Notes under the pieces: model-generated | Seen by the model: only the letters and a program-made list of their open reading frames with translations | The model's database searches: none | Told to the model about the DNA's origin: nothing | Translations under genes and position numbers: made by a program | DNA from: JBKPCD01 sp046727175 | Lineage (GTDB): Bacteria > Acidobacteriota > Vicinamibacteria > Vicinamibacterales > 2-12-FULL-66-21 | Assembly: GCA_046727175.1 (NCBI GenBank) | Contig: JBKPCD010000209.1 | Span: forward strand, 1-12,762 | Reading direction: 5' to 3' | DNA: 12,762 bases | Shown: one piece after another, positions 6,553 to 12,762 of the stretch | Layout of the letters: each line of letters begins with the position of its first letter | How positions within the stretch are numbered: position 1 is the first letter of the stretch

Positions 6553-6867
6553 TTACCGCGTCAGCCCCGGCACGTGGGTCGTCGCGTAACCGTAGCCGGC
6601 GCGGCGCGACGCAAACGGCAACAGACGCTCGATCGCGTGCAGGATGGTCTTGTCCTTCGGCACCGGTTCGTCCGGATAATCATGCCAATCGAGGCCGAGT
6701 GCGACGAACGGCCGCAATGCGTCGCTGCGCGGCCAGAACATCGTCCCATTCGGGAAATCGAAAAAGGGTGGAAGCGCCCCAATACCCATCCGCGTCGCGA
6801 GTGCCGCGGGGAGGGGTCGATTGTCGTCCCAATCGGACAGGTAGACGATAGGAGAACTATGGGATTC
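6553..6867 (-). pseudogene. 3' remnant of an RgpF-like (rhamnan synthesis F) glycosyltransferase
   Basis: On the minus strand the frame reads IVYLSDWDDNRPLP, then FDFPNGTMFWPRSDALRPF, LGLDWHDYPDEPVP and LHAIERLLPFASRRAGYGYA before TAA 6555-6553. This matches the C-terminal part of rhamnan-synthesis-F proteins, with their FP.GTMFW.R, DYP.EP and HA.ERLLP motifs. Just upstream, TAA at 6870-6868 closes the frame and the recognisable protein ends, next to the second transposase remnant. About 100 residues survive of a family usually several hundred long, so the gene has lost its 5' end. An internal Met (6789) could allow a 78-aa product, but it would lack most of the fold. Confidence 0.72.
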
Positions 6868-6920
6868 TTATTGACATGGGGGTCCAGGTGCCGGCGTTCC
6901 ATAAGGATTGTCATTTGCCA

Positions 6921-7330
6921 GATTCACCGCGTGAGATTCGCGAGCTGGTCGTGCGACTGGCCCGAGAGAATCCGCGCTGGGGCTATCAGTACATTGTCGG
7001 CGAACTGAAAGGACTCGGGATTGCGGTGTCCGCGACGACCGTTCGGAAGCTCCTGCGCGAAGTACATGGAATCGCGGAACGGTTCGTTCGGACTGTCCGG
7101 TCCGAGTGTCTGGATTGGTTGCTGATCGTGAACACACGTCATCTCGCGCGCGCGCTCACTGGATTCCTTGATCATTACAACGGGCATCGACCTCACCGCA
7201 GCTTGGAACTCGCGCCGCCGAACGGCCGGCCGGCGATTGAGCGCTGGATCGGCACGCAAGCGACGGCGGTGAGACGCCGCGACCGTCTCGGCGGGCTACT
7301 CCACGAGTACGAGCGAGCGGCTCGAGATCG
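6921..7330 (+). pseudogene. Integrase-core transposase with large internal in-frame deletion
   Basis: A frame open at 6876-7427 holds two parts of an IS3/IS481-like transposase. First, SPREIRELVVRLARENPRWGYQYIVGELKGLGIAVSATTVRKLLREV, the HTH region. Directly after, at about 7065, HGIAERFVRTVRSECLDWLL, FLDHYNGHRPHRSLELAPPNGRP and RDRLGGLLHEYERAA, the end of the DDE domain. The central section, which should carry the first two Asp residues, is missing (by family comparison about 100 residues), so the protein cannot transpose. The usual stop after HEYxRAA is changed to CGA, letting the frame run on for some 30 unrelated residues. No terminal repeats were found. It differs from the transposase at 3504-4766, so two separate elements invaded. 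Confidence 0.75.
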
Positions 7331-7618
7331 AATTTGTGCACCGTACACCACGATCCCGATCGCAGAGATCTGTCGGAGACGGGGATCTCGAACACTCCAG
7401 GATCCGGCCGTCACACAACGTACGTGATCACCAGCGCCACGCTGAGCAGTACCGCAGGCACCCGACGACGAATATCGCGCCGGCCACGCGATCGATCGTT
7501 GAGAGTGTTATCAGGTGACCACTGCCGCCTTCGTGGCGTGCTCGTCACGGTTCCTGTGACAACGACTGGCCAATTGTGACGCGGTGACCGTCAACGGTGT
7601 GAATATCAGATTTCCTGG
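7331..7618. other. Gap without a convincing gene
   Basis: Between the transposase remnant and the stop of the TPR regulator I see no ORF with a plausible start and family signature. On the minus strand around 7410-7520 two short frames code for hydrophobic segments (VPAVLLSVALVITYVV and IDRVAGAIFVVGCL), which could be the frameshifted tail of a lost membrane protein, but this is too short to name. No clear terminator was seen for the gene at 7619. Confidence 0.4.
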
Positions 7619-9547
7619 TTAACGAGGGAGGCCTACCCGGCGCACAAGGTCCTCAAAGCGCGGGTCCGAGCGGAGAGAATCGAAGCCGGGCCGAAGCAGG
7701 ACGCCCGGGTTGAATCGCTCTTCGAAACCTTTTTCGAGCCATTTCATGGCTTGATCCGTATCCCCGAGAGATGCACAGATTACGGCAATCTCCGAAGCAT
7801 GCGATTGGCCAGGAATTGAACGCTTCGTCAGATCGCTCAGCAGCTTTACCGCTTCGCTCCTCTTGCCGGATGCGGCGTAAGCGCGAGCAAGATTAGCGAT
7901 GCAGGTCGGGCTACCACCCGACAGCTTGACCGCTTCCTGCAATTCTGCAACCGCCTCATCGTTCATGTGTTTCTGGAGGTATGCCTGGCCGAGGTGATTG
8001 TGCGCGAGACCAAAATTCGGATCCATGTCGATCGTCTTGCGGCTCTGTCGTATCGATTCGTCATAAGAATGCGCAAGGGCCAGTAGCTCCGCCAAATCGG
8101 CGTTGATGATAAGAGAGAGCGGATCCACGTTTGCCGCTTTTCTCATTTCCACGATCGCTTCGTCATACCGGCGCAATAAAGCCAAATGCCACGCATACCA
8201 ATGGTGAGCGGTGGCGTAGCCTGGGTTCAGTTCAATGGCCCGCCGGAATTCTTTCCCGGCAGGGTCGAAGTCCCAGTCGAAGCCATCGAGGCAGAAGGCA
8301 AGCGAATTGTGGGCTTCGCCAAGCGCGCTGTCCAATTCCAGGGCCTTGATCGCCGCGGCCTTTGCTTTTGGGAGTGCCTCCTTGGGAGTCATCACGGCAT
8401 ACTGCCAGTCGCCCAACAACGCATACGTGTCGGCCAAGCCAGAGTACGCTCGGGCGTATTTCGAGTCCTCGTCGACGGCTTCATTGAAATACGCGAGGGC
8501 AACCTTCAAACCATCCGCTGTTCGCTTGTTCCAGAAGTAGCGCCCCTTGAGATAAGACTCGTACGCGGCCGGATTCACAACTGTGACGTTTCCCAGCGCA
8601 GCTTGTTCCTGCGGATTCACATTGATCCGAATCTGATCGGCAATGGCTCTCGCCACATTGTTCTGGAGCGCCAAGGTATCCCGCAATTCACCCTGATAGC
8701 TTTGGGACCACACGTGCCTGTCCGCAGAACCTTCGATCAACTGCGCCGTGATGCGGACTTGGTCTCCGGAACGAAGGACGGTGCCTTCCACCACGGCGTC
8801 CACGTTCAACTCACGAGCGATCTGCGGCAGGGGCTTGCGCGTGTGTTTGTAAGCCATCACTGATGTACGCGAGATCACGCGCAGTGCGCTAATCTGGCCG
8901 AGGTCAGAAATCAACTCGTCGGTCATTCCATCAGCGAAGTAATCCTGAGACGCATCGCTCGAGAGGCTTTCCAACGGAAGGACAGCCAGGGAGCGAATGG
9001 CCGGCGACGCACGGTTGACGGAATGAAGCTTCCAGGTGGCGAGAGAGGCCACCAGTGCGAGCAGCACAAACAGCGATATCTTCCGCGCACGCGGCGGGAG
9101 AAGATGTGTGAGTACCGCGACTGTGCCGGCGAGATCCCGGCGGTCACGAGCGTCTGCCGTAGGATGAGGCTGAGTTGCGAGTTCCGGGCTGCGAACAGGG
9201 GTTGTATCGGCAACTCTGACGTCAGCGAGGAAGCGGTAGCCGCGACGACCAACAGTTTCGACGAAACGGGGACTCTCGGCGGAGTCGCCGAGGGCCTCAC
9301 GGATTTTGCTGATCGCCTTGTTGAGCCCGTGGTCGAAATCCACGAACGTGTCCGCGGGCCAGAGTTTCTTCTGAAGTTCCTCGCGAAGGACGACCCGGCC
9401 GGCGTGCTCAAGCAGCATCGCCAGGACTTGGAAGGGCTGTTGCTGAAGCCGAACTCGTAGGCCGCGCTTGCGCAGTTCGCCAGCACGAAGATCCAACTCG
9501 AACACCCCAAAACAAAGCCGCCCGCCAGCCTGATGGTCAGCTTCCAT
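7619..9547 (-). CDS. Winged-helix transcriptional regulator with TM segment, TolB-like domain and TPR repeats
   Basis: 642 aa. Residues about 10-110 form an OmpR/CadC-type winged helix (FGVFELDLRAGELRKRG, VDFDHGLNKAISKIREALGD, RFVETVGRRGYRFLADV). A membrane helix lies at about 157-173 (ISLFVLLALVASLATW). Residues 184-310 resemble the TolB N-terminal-like domain often fused to such regulators (IRSLAVLPLESLS, YFADGMTDELISDL, VDAVVEGTVLRSGDQVRITAQLI). From about 325 to the end come TPR-type helical repeats (AYSGLADTYALLGDW, AHNSLAF, AHNHLGQAYLQK, ANLARAYAASGK). The order suggests a membrane-anchored, one-component regulator: DNA binding in the cytosol, sensing or protein contacts outside. Large paralogous sets of these proteins are typical of Acidobacteriota. 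It is divergent from the metallophosphoesterase operon across about 240 bp, so it might regulate it; this is inference. No good SD was seen. Confidence 0.9.
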   Translation of the reverse strand: MEADHQAGGRLCFGVFELDLRAGELRKRGLRVRLQQQPFQVLAMLLEHAGRVVLREELQKKLWPADTFVDFDHGLNKAISKIREALGDSAESPRFVETVGRRGYRFLADVRVADTTPVRSPELATQPHPTADARDRRDLAGTVAVLTHLLPPRARKISLFVLLALVASLATWKLHSVNRASPAIRSLAVLPLESLSSDASQDYFADGMTDELISDLGQISALRVISRTSVMAYKHTRKPLPQIARELNVDAVVEGTVLRSGDQVRITAQLIEGSADRHVWSQSYQGELRDTLALQNNVARAIADQIRINVNPQEQAALGNVTVVNPAAYESYLKGRYFWNKRTADGLKVALAYFNEAVDEDSKYARAYSGLADTYALLGDWQYAVMTPKEALPKAKAAAIKALELDSALGEAHNSLAFCLDGFDWDFDPAGKEFRRAIELNPGYATAHHWYAWHLALLRRYDEAIVEMRKAANVDPLSLIINADLAELLALAHSYDESIRQSRKTIDMDPNFGLAHNHLGQAYLQKHMNDEAVAELQEAVKLSGGSPTCIANLARAYAASGKRSEAVKLLSDLTKRSIPGQSHASEIAVICASLGDTDQAMKWLEKGFEERFNPGVLLRPGFDSLRSDPRFEDLVRRVGLPR

Positions 9548-9601
9548 GAAGAGGTGAACCTGTGGTGAAAGGGTACCACATGTCTACCGGACTGCTGAGA
9601 G

Positions 9602-9675
9602 GGGACAGCGTCCCGTAAGTCTTCTGTTCAGTGGCGGTTACCAGGGGACTCCCGTTCCAGCGGAGAGGAACCGCC
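9602..9675. promoter_or_regulatory. Inverted repeats in the divergent intergenic region
   Basis: The space between the TPR regulator (start 9547) and the metallophosphoesterase (start 9788) holds GGGAC-AGC-GTCCC (9602-9614), and GGCGGTT (9633-9639) with its exact complement AACCGCC (9669-9675), the latter enclosing GTTCC/GGAAC. These are possible operator or leader structures; no strong -35/-10 pair was found in either direction. Confidence 0.25.
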
Positions 9676-9776
9676 CGTCCATTGCCTGGATCCTGAGTAC
9701 AAGCCAGAGTGACTGCATCCACCACGCGCCAGTTGGTGGCATGTGGGGAACGAAATGAAGAAGGAAGTACCAGACC

Positions 9777-9782
9777 AGGAGG
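9777..9782 (+). promoter_or_regulatory. Ribosome binding site deciding the metallophosphoesterase start
   Basis: A full AGGAGG lies 5 nt before ATG 9788. The frame stays open upstream to GTG 9743 and ATG 9755, but these have only GGGGA-type sites. The strong SD favours 9788. Confidence 0.55.
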
Positions 9783-9787
9783 CGAGG

Positions 9788-10753
9788 ATGTTTGAGACGA
9801 AAACAGACGAACTATTGCTCGATCACAACAATGATGGAGTTGACCGGCGGGGATTCTTGAAATGCATGGCGTGGGCAGGAACCGGAGCCTTCTTTGTCAT
9901 GCAGGGCGGCGTCCTGAAGTCGTACAGCCTGAGCAAAATGCCGAAGTTGGGACTCAGGCCGCCGGGTGAGCTGAGCTTCGTGCAAATCAGCGACAGCCAT
10001 ATGGGATTCAACAAGCCGGCGAATCCGGATGTCGTGGGGACACTGAAGGCGGCCGTAGACAAAATCAATGGTCTGGCGACGCCACCCGAATTCATGTTGC
10101 ATACGGGCGACATCAGCCACCTCTCGAAACCCGAAGAATTCGACACCGTGGACCAAATCCTGAAGAGCGCGAGTGCGAAGACCGTGTTCTTCGTGCCGGG
10201 CGAACACGACGTGCTCGACGATGACGGCAAACAGTATCTGGAACGCTACGGAAAGGGCGCCAGGGGCGCCGGGTGGTACAGCTTTGACAAGCAGGGTGTG
10301 CACTTCATCGGGTTGGTGAACGTGCTGAACTTGAAGGCCGGAGGACTCGGCACGCTGGGCGCCGAGCAGCTCGAATGGATGGAAGATGACGTCAAGCACT
10401 TGAAGCACAGCACGCCGATCGTGGTATTTGCGCACATTCCGCTGTGGAGCGTGTACCCGCAGTGGGGCTGGGGAACGGAAGACAGCGCGCAGGCACTGGC
10501 CTACCTCAAGAAGTTCGGCTCGGTCACGGTGCTGAACGGGCACATTCACCAGACGATGCAAAAGGTCGAAGGAAACGTGACGTTTCATACGGCGGCCTCG
10601 ACAGCATTTCCCCAACCGCAGCCAGGCACCGCCGATTCACCCGGGCCGATGAAAGTTCCGGCGGAGCAACTGAAGCGCATCCTGGGCATCACGGATGTGA
10701 CCTACGTACGAGGGAAGCACGCGCTGGCGGTCGTGGATTCTTCGCTCGCCTGA
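9788..10753 (+). CDS. Tat-exported calcineurin-like metallophosphoesterase
   Basis: 321 aa from ATG 9788 (ATG 9755 would add 11 residues). A twin-arginine signal is clear: DRRGFLK (19-25) followed by a hydrophobic stretch CMAWAGTGAFFVM. Metal-site motifs of the calcineurin-like fold appear in order: ISDSH (D69, H71), HTGD (D108), GEHD (138-141), FAHIP (H216) and NGHIH (250-254). The third motif is usually GNHD; here the metal-binding Asn is Glu, which seems to be a feature of this subfamily and may alter the metal centre. Export by Tat suggests that the enzyme folds and gains its metals in the cytosol before acting in the periplasm. The substrate is unknown. It heads a co-directional run with a cupredoxin (60 nt downstream) and two membrane proteins. 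Confidence 0.87.
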   Translation: MFETKTDELLLDHNNDGVDRRGFLKCMAWAGTGAFFVMQGGVLKSYSLSKMPKLGLRPPGELSFVQISDSHMGFNKPANPDVVGTLKAAVDKINGLATPPEFMLHTGDISHLSKPEEFDTVDQILKSASAKTVFFVPGEHDVLDDDGKQYLERYGKGARGAGWYSFDKQGVHFIGLVNVLNLKAGGLGTLGAEQLEWMEDDVKHLKHSTPIVVFAHIPLWSVYPQWGWGTEDSAQALAYLKKFGSVTVLNGHIHQTMQKVEGNVTFHTAASTAFPQPQPGTADSPGPMKVPAEQLKRILGITDVTYVRGKHALAVVDSSLA

Positions 10754-10813
10754 GTGTCAGCGAAACACAGAACAACAGTTCAAGAAGTCAGAACAAACAA
10801 GAGAGGAAACATC

Positions 10814-11170
10814 ATGAGGATAAGTGTGTCTACTGGAGTGTTCTTGGCGGCATTTGGGCTGGGAATCGCGGGGCTGGGCGCCGGAGCAGGAAATGTCGCG
10901 GCCAGCGCACAGCCGAAGCCCGAAACGATGGAGGTAAAGGTCGACAACTTTACTTTCGGACCGGCGGAGCTGACGGTGAGGGTGGGCACCACCATAACGT
11001 GGACGAATCGCGACGATATTCCCCACACGGTGGTGAGTACGGAGAAGGTGTTCAAGTCCAAGGTGCTGGATACCGACGAAAAGTTTTCCTTTACATTCAG
11101 CACGCCAGGAACCTTTCCCTACTTCTGTTCAATTCACCCGAAGATGACCGGCAAGGTTGTGGTGCAGTGA
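10814..11170 (+). CDS. Secreted cupredoxin (type 1 blue copper protein)
   Basis: 118 aa from ATG 10814, preceded by AGAGG; the upstream GTG just after the previous stop is rejected because the signal peptide begins at 10814. The Sec-type signal is MRISVSTGVFLAAFGLGIAGLGAG, cut probably after the Ala-rich AASA. The mature domain is plastocyanin/azurin-like: MEVKVDNFTFGPAELTVRVG, ITWTNRDDIPHTV with copper ligand H71, and FPYFCSIHPKM with C105, H108 and M111, the full type 1 set. It probably carries electrons or binds copper in the periplasm. It lies between the metallophosphoesterase (60 nt before) and a DUF2231-like membrane protein (7 nt after), so co-transcription is likely; the partner of electron transfer is not visible. 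Confidence 0.9.
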   Translation: MRISVSTGVFLAAFGLGIAGLGAGAGNVAASAQPKPETMEVKVDNFTFGPAELTVRVGTTITWTNRDDIPHTVVSTEKVFKSKVLDTDEKFSFTFSTPGTFPYFCSIHPKMTGKVVVQ

Positions 11171-11177
11171 GGGGACG

Positions 11178-11633
11178 ATGCGCATGAATCCCTTCGACAT
11201 CAGAACTGTGGTACTCGCGAAGCACGCCCAGCATGTCGTGCTGATTCACTTCCCGATTGCGCTGTTTATCACGGCCGTAGCGTTCGACTATCTCGCGCAG
11301 TGGACGAAGACCCGGACACTCGCCGCGGCCGCGTATTTCAATCTGCTGCTGGCTGCGGTGTCGACTGTGCCAGCCGTGGCGACTGGTTTTGCAGCGTGGC
11401 AATGGGCGCTCGAGGGGCAGCAGCTAAAAGGGATTCTGTTGATGCACCTGGTTCTGGGTTGCATGTCGAGTGTGCTGATCTGGCTCGTGTGCTGGATCCA
11501 CTGGCGTGTGCGGCGCCATCCGGCGGCATCCTTGTCAACCTACCGCCTGCCAATCGAAGCAGTCACGGTACTACTCGTGGGATTGACGGGGCACCTCGGT
11601 GGGTTTCTCAGTGGCATCAACGGACCCGGCTAG
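11178..11633 (+). CDS. DUF2231-like four-helix membrane protein
   Basis: 151 aa from ATG 11178, or 149 from ATG 11184; GAGGGGA (11169-11175), overlapping the stop of the cupredoxin gene, better suits 11184 by spacing. Four hydrophobic segments at about 20-38, 50-72, 86-105 and 122-142. Recognisable features of the DUF2231 type are HVVLIHFPIALF near the start, a GFAAWQW after helix 2, MHLVLG at the start of helix 3, and the end LVGLTGHLGGFLSG. Several His residues at helix ends could bind heme or metal, but this is inference. The 7-nt spacing after the cupredoxin gene implies translational coupling. Function in this family is not established. Confidence 0.75.
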   Translation: MRMNPFDIRTVVLAKHAQHVVLIHFPIALFITAVAFDYLAQWTKTRTLAAAAYFNLLLAAVSTVPAVATGFAAWQWALEGQQLKGILLMHLVLGCMSSVLIWLVCWIHWRVRRHPAASLSTYRLPIEAVTVLLVGLTGHLGGFLSGINGPG

Positions 11634-11652
11634 ACGCCCCGGCGAGGATGTA

Positions 11653-12117
11653 GTGAAGGGAGGCTTCTTGGGAACCATGGCCCCTCTATACGCCAACGTG
11701 ATTCTGCTTCTTGAGATTGTCATGGGAGTTGGGCTGCTCATCGGTGCTCTCCTCGCGCGCATGCGCAGGTTTCGAGCCCACGCGTGGTGCCAGTCGGCGA
11801 TCGTACTTCTCAACCTTGCTGTGATCGTGGTCGTGATGATTCCTTCTTTTCGTGCTCATGTAAGTCCGCAGATACCGCGCAAACTTGGCAAACCGTACTA
11901 CGCACTGGCGACGGCACACGCGGCGCTCGGAACGATCACCGAAATCGCGGGATTGTACATTCTGCTGGCTGCGGGCACGAGCGTGTTGCCGGAGAAACTC
12001 CGTATCACCAAGTACAAGCTCTGGATGCGAACGGTACTAGTGCTCTGGTGGGTCGTGCTCTTGTCGGGATTGGCAACCTACGCACGCTGGTACGTCCCGC
12101 ACGTGTTTCGACAATGA
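11653..12117 (+). CDS. DUF420-like integral membrane protein
   Basis: 154 aa from GTG 11653, which has GAGG 5 nt before it; ATG 11677 (146 aa) is an alternative that loses only MKGGFLGT. At least four hydrophobic helices: NVILLLEIVMGVGLLIGAL, SAIVLLNLAVIVVVMI, an AHAALGTITEIAGLYILLAA segment, and TVLVLWWVVLLSGLATYA. Conserved-looking polar residues are RMRRFRAHAWCQ, ATAHAALG and ITKYKLWMR. This resembles DUF420/CtaM-like proteins, some of which help cytochrome oxidase assembly, fitting the cupredoxin context, but similarity is by eye. It is the last gene of the four-gene run and starts 20 nt after the DUF2231-like gene. Confidence 0.65.
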   Translation: MKGGFLGTMAPLYANVILLLEIVMGVGLLIGALLARMRRFRAHAWCQSAIVLLNLAVIVVVMIPSFRAHVSPQIPRKLGKPYYALATAHAALGTITEIAGLYILLAAGTSVLPEKLRITKYKLWMRTVLVLWWVVLLSGLATYARWYVPHVFRQ

Positions 12118-12126
12118 ATTCGAACG

Positions 12127-12162
12127 GGCTGATGGCGACCTAAACGGGCGTTGCCAGCAGCC
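12127..12162. terminator. Hairpin between convergent genes, possible two-way terminator
   Basis: GGCTGATGGC (12127-12136) pairs with GCCAGCAGCC (12153-12162) in 9 of 10 positions, with a 16-nt loop. It sits in the 48 bp between two facing stop codons (12117 and 12166). There is no T-run on either strand, so a Rho-independent role is uncertain. Confidence 0.4.
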
Positions 12163-12165
12163 GGC

Positions 12166-12762
12166 TCATCGAGTCGGCCGATCCACGACCGCGATGGTGC
12201 TCACGCGGCCGCCGGCGTCGACCTTTCTCACGCGGGGCAGCCACTGTCGTCGATCGTCGCCAGGCGTGTGCAGGTACTCGAGCACGTAGACCGCATTCCC
12301 GTGGAGGGCCACGGCCGTGGGAGCCCAGGGACTTTCTGCGCGCAGCACGGTGGAGACGGCCCCGCGCCGATCGATGCGCACCACGACGCGGCAGCCGGTT
12401 GCGGCGACATAGACGTTTCCGTCGTCCCCGACGGCCAAGCCTCGCAGATAGGGTACCGACGTCTCGGGCACTCGATCCGGGGAGCACTCGGTGGGCTTGA
12501 CCTTGTCCGCGATCACCGAGACCGATCCGTCGGACATCAGCTTCTTTACGGCGGCATCTTCAGTGAAGTAAAGCCCGTCTCGACCCTGAGCGAGCCCGTT
12601 GAGCCACTGCGCGCGTGTCTTGATGACAGCGGCGGGTTCGGTTCGGCCATCTCGGGCCAAACGCGAGACGCGGAGCGGCGGCGTCCTCGCGTACGGCGCG
12701 AAGTACACGAAGTCATTGCCGAGCGCGACCGGAAAATCGCTTGAGAGGATGAGCACGCCGCC
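12166..12762 (-). CDS. NHL/SMP-30-like beta-propeller protein (partial, 5' end outside window)
   Basis: About 198 codons, open at the right edge and ending in TGA 12168-12166. Repeated blade-like units are visible: LNGLAQGRDGLYFTED..VKKLMSDGSVSVIA, then LRGLAVGDDGNVYVAATGCRVVVRIDRRGAVSTVL, then PTAVALHGNAVYVLEY...RVRKVDAGGRVSTIAVV. The spacing of about 40-50 residues and the GL/V-AVGxDGxVYVA pattern are those of NHL, gluconolactonase or virginiamycin-B-lyase-like propellers. The codons before the GTG at 12756 are also in frame, so the true start is outside. It is convergent with the DUF420-like gene and need not be linked to it. Enzyme or binding role cannot be told from this part. Confidence 0.8.
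   Translation of the reverse strand, partial: GGVLILSSDFPVALGNDFVYFAPYARTPPLRVSRLARDGRTEPAAVIKTRAQWLNGLAQGRDGLYFTEDAAVKKLMSDGSVSVIADKVKPTECSPDRVPETSVPYLRGLAVGDDGNVYVAATGCRVVVRIDRRGAVSTVLRAESPWAPTAVALHGNAVYVLEYLHTPGDDRRQWLPRVRKVDAGGRVSTIAVVDRPTR

Noticed and set aside
7410..7600. Possible tail of a LysE-type or other membrane protein on the minus strand
   Set aside because: Only two short hydrophobic stretches in different frames, with stops close upstream; too little to call a relic.
9812..10615. 267-codon minus-strand ORF opposite the metallophosphoesterase
   Set aside because: The plus strand has the Tat signal and all metal-site motifs; the reverse frame is a shadow.

Overview
The window looks like chromosomal DNA of a high-GC soil-type bacterium, most likely Acidobacteriota. 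That assignment is inference from gene content. The signs are a winged-helix/TolB-like/TPR transcription factor, a PEP-CTERM secreted protein, a Tat-exported metallophosphoesterase beside a cupredoxin and two small DUF-type membrane proteins, and decayed transposases of types common in that phylum. No rRNA, tRNA or CRISPR array was recognised.

Layout. (1) 1-3465, minus strand: a two-gene operon with a near-consensus promoter. The first gene encodes a SIR2-like domain fused to a TIR domain. The second, starting 2 nt after it and running off the left edge, encodes an nSTAND1-type NTPase with a transmembrane helix, coiled coils and an unrecognised C-terminal domain. This has the make-up of an NAD-targeting immune or conflict system and is the most interesting locus here. 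(2) 3486-4885: a dead insertion sequence with 14-bp terminal inverted repeats. Its transposase carries two frameshifts, a stop codon and a 181-bp nested insertion. (3) 4985-5870: a PEP-CTERM protein gene with two mutually exclusive inverted repeats in its leader and a 3x24-bp tandem repeat just before the sorting signal. (4) 5876-7330: a small SAM methyltransferase, the convergent 3' remnant of an RgpF-like glycosyltransferase, and an internally deleted second transposase. This looks like an eroded cell-surface polysaccharide locus. (5) 7619-9547, minus: the winged-helix/TPR regulator. (6) 9788-12117, plus: four genes for a Tat-exported metallophosphoesterase, a secreted cupredoxin, a DUF2231-like membrane protein and a DUF420-like membrane protein, probably one operon for the cell envelope or periplasmic copper/redox work. 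(7) 12166-12762, minus: the 3' part of an NHL/beta-propeller protein that enters from the right edge, with a hairpin between the two convergent genes.

How the genes work together. The SIR2-TIR and nSTAND1 genes are tightly coupled and probably act as effector and sensor/switch. The PEP-CTERM protein and the polysaccharide genes fit the known link between exosortase sorting and exopolysaccharide, although no exosortase is visible. The window shows two separate episodes of IS invasion and decay, one beside the SIR2-TIR promoter and one at the broken glycosyltransferase gene.
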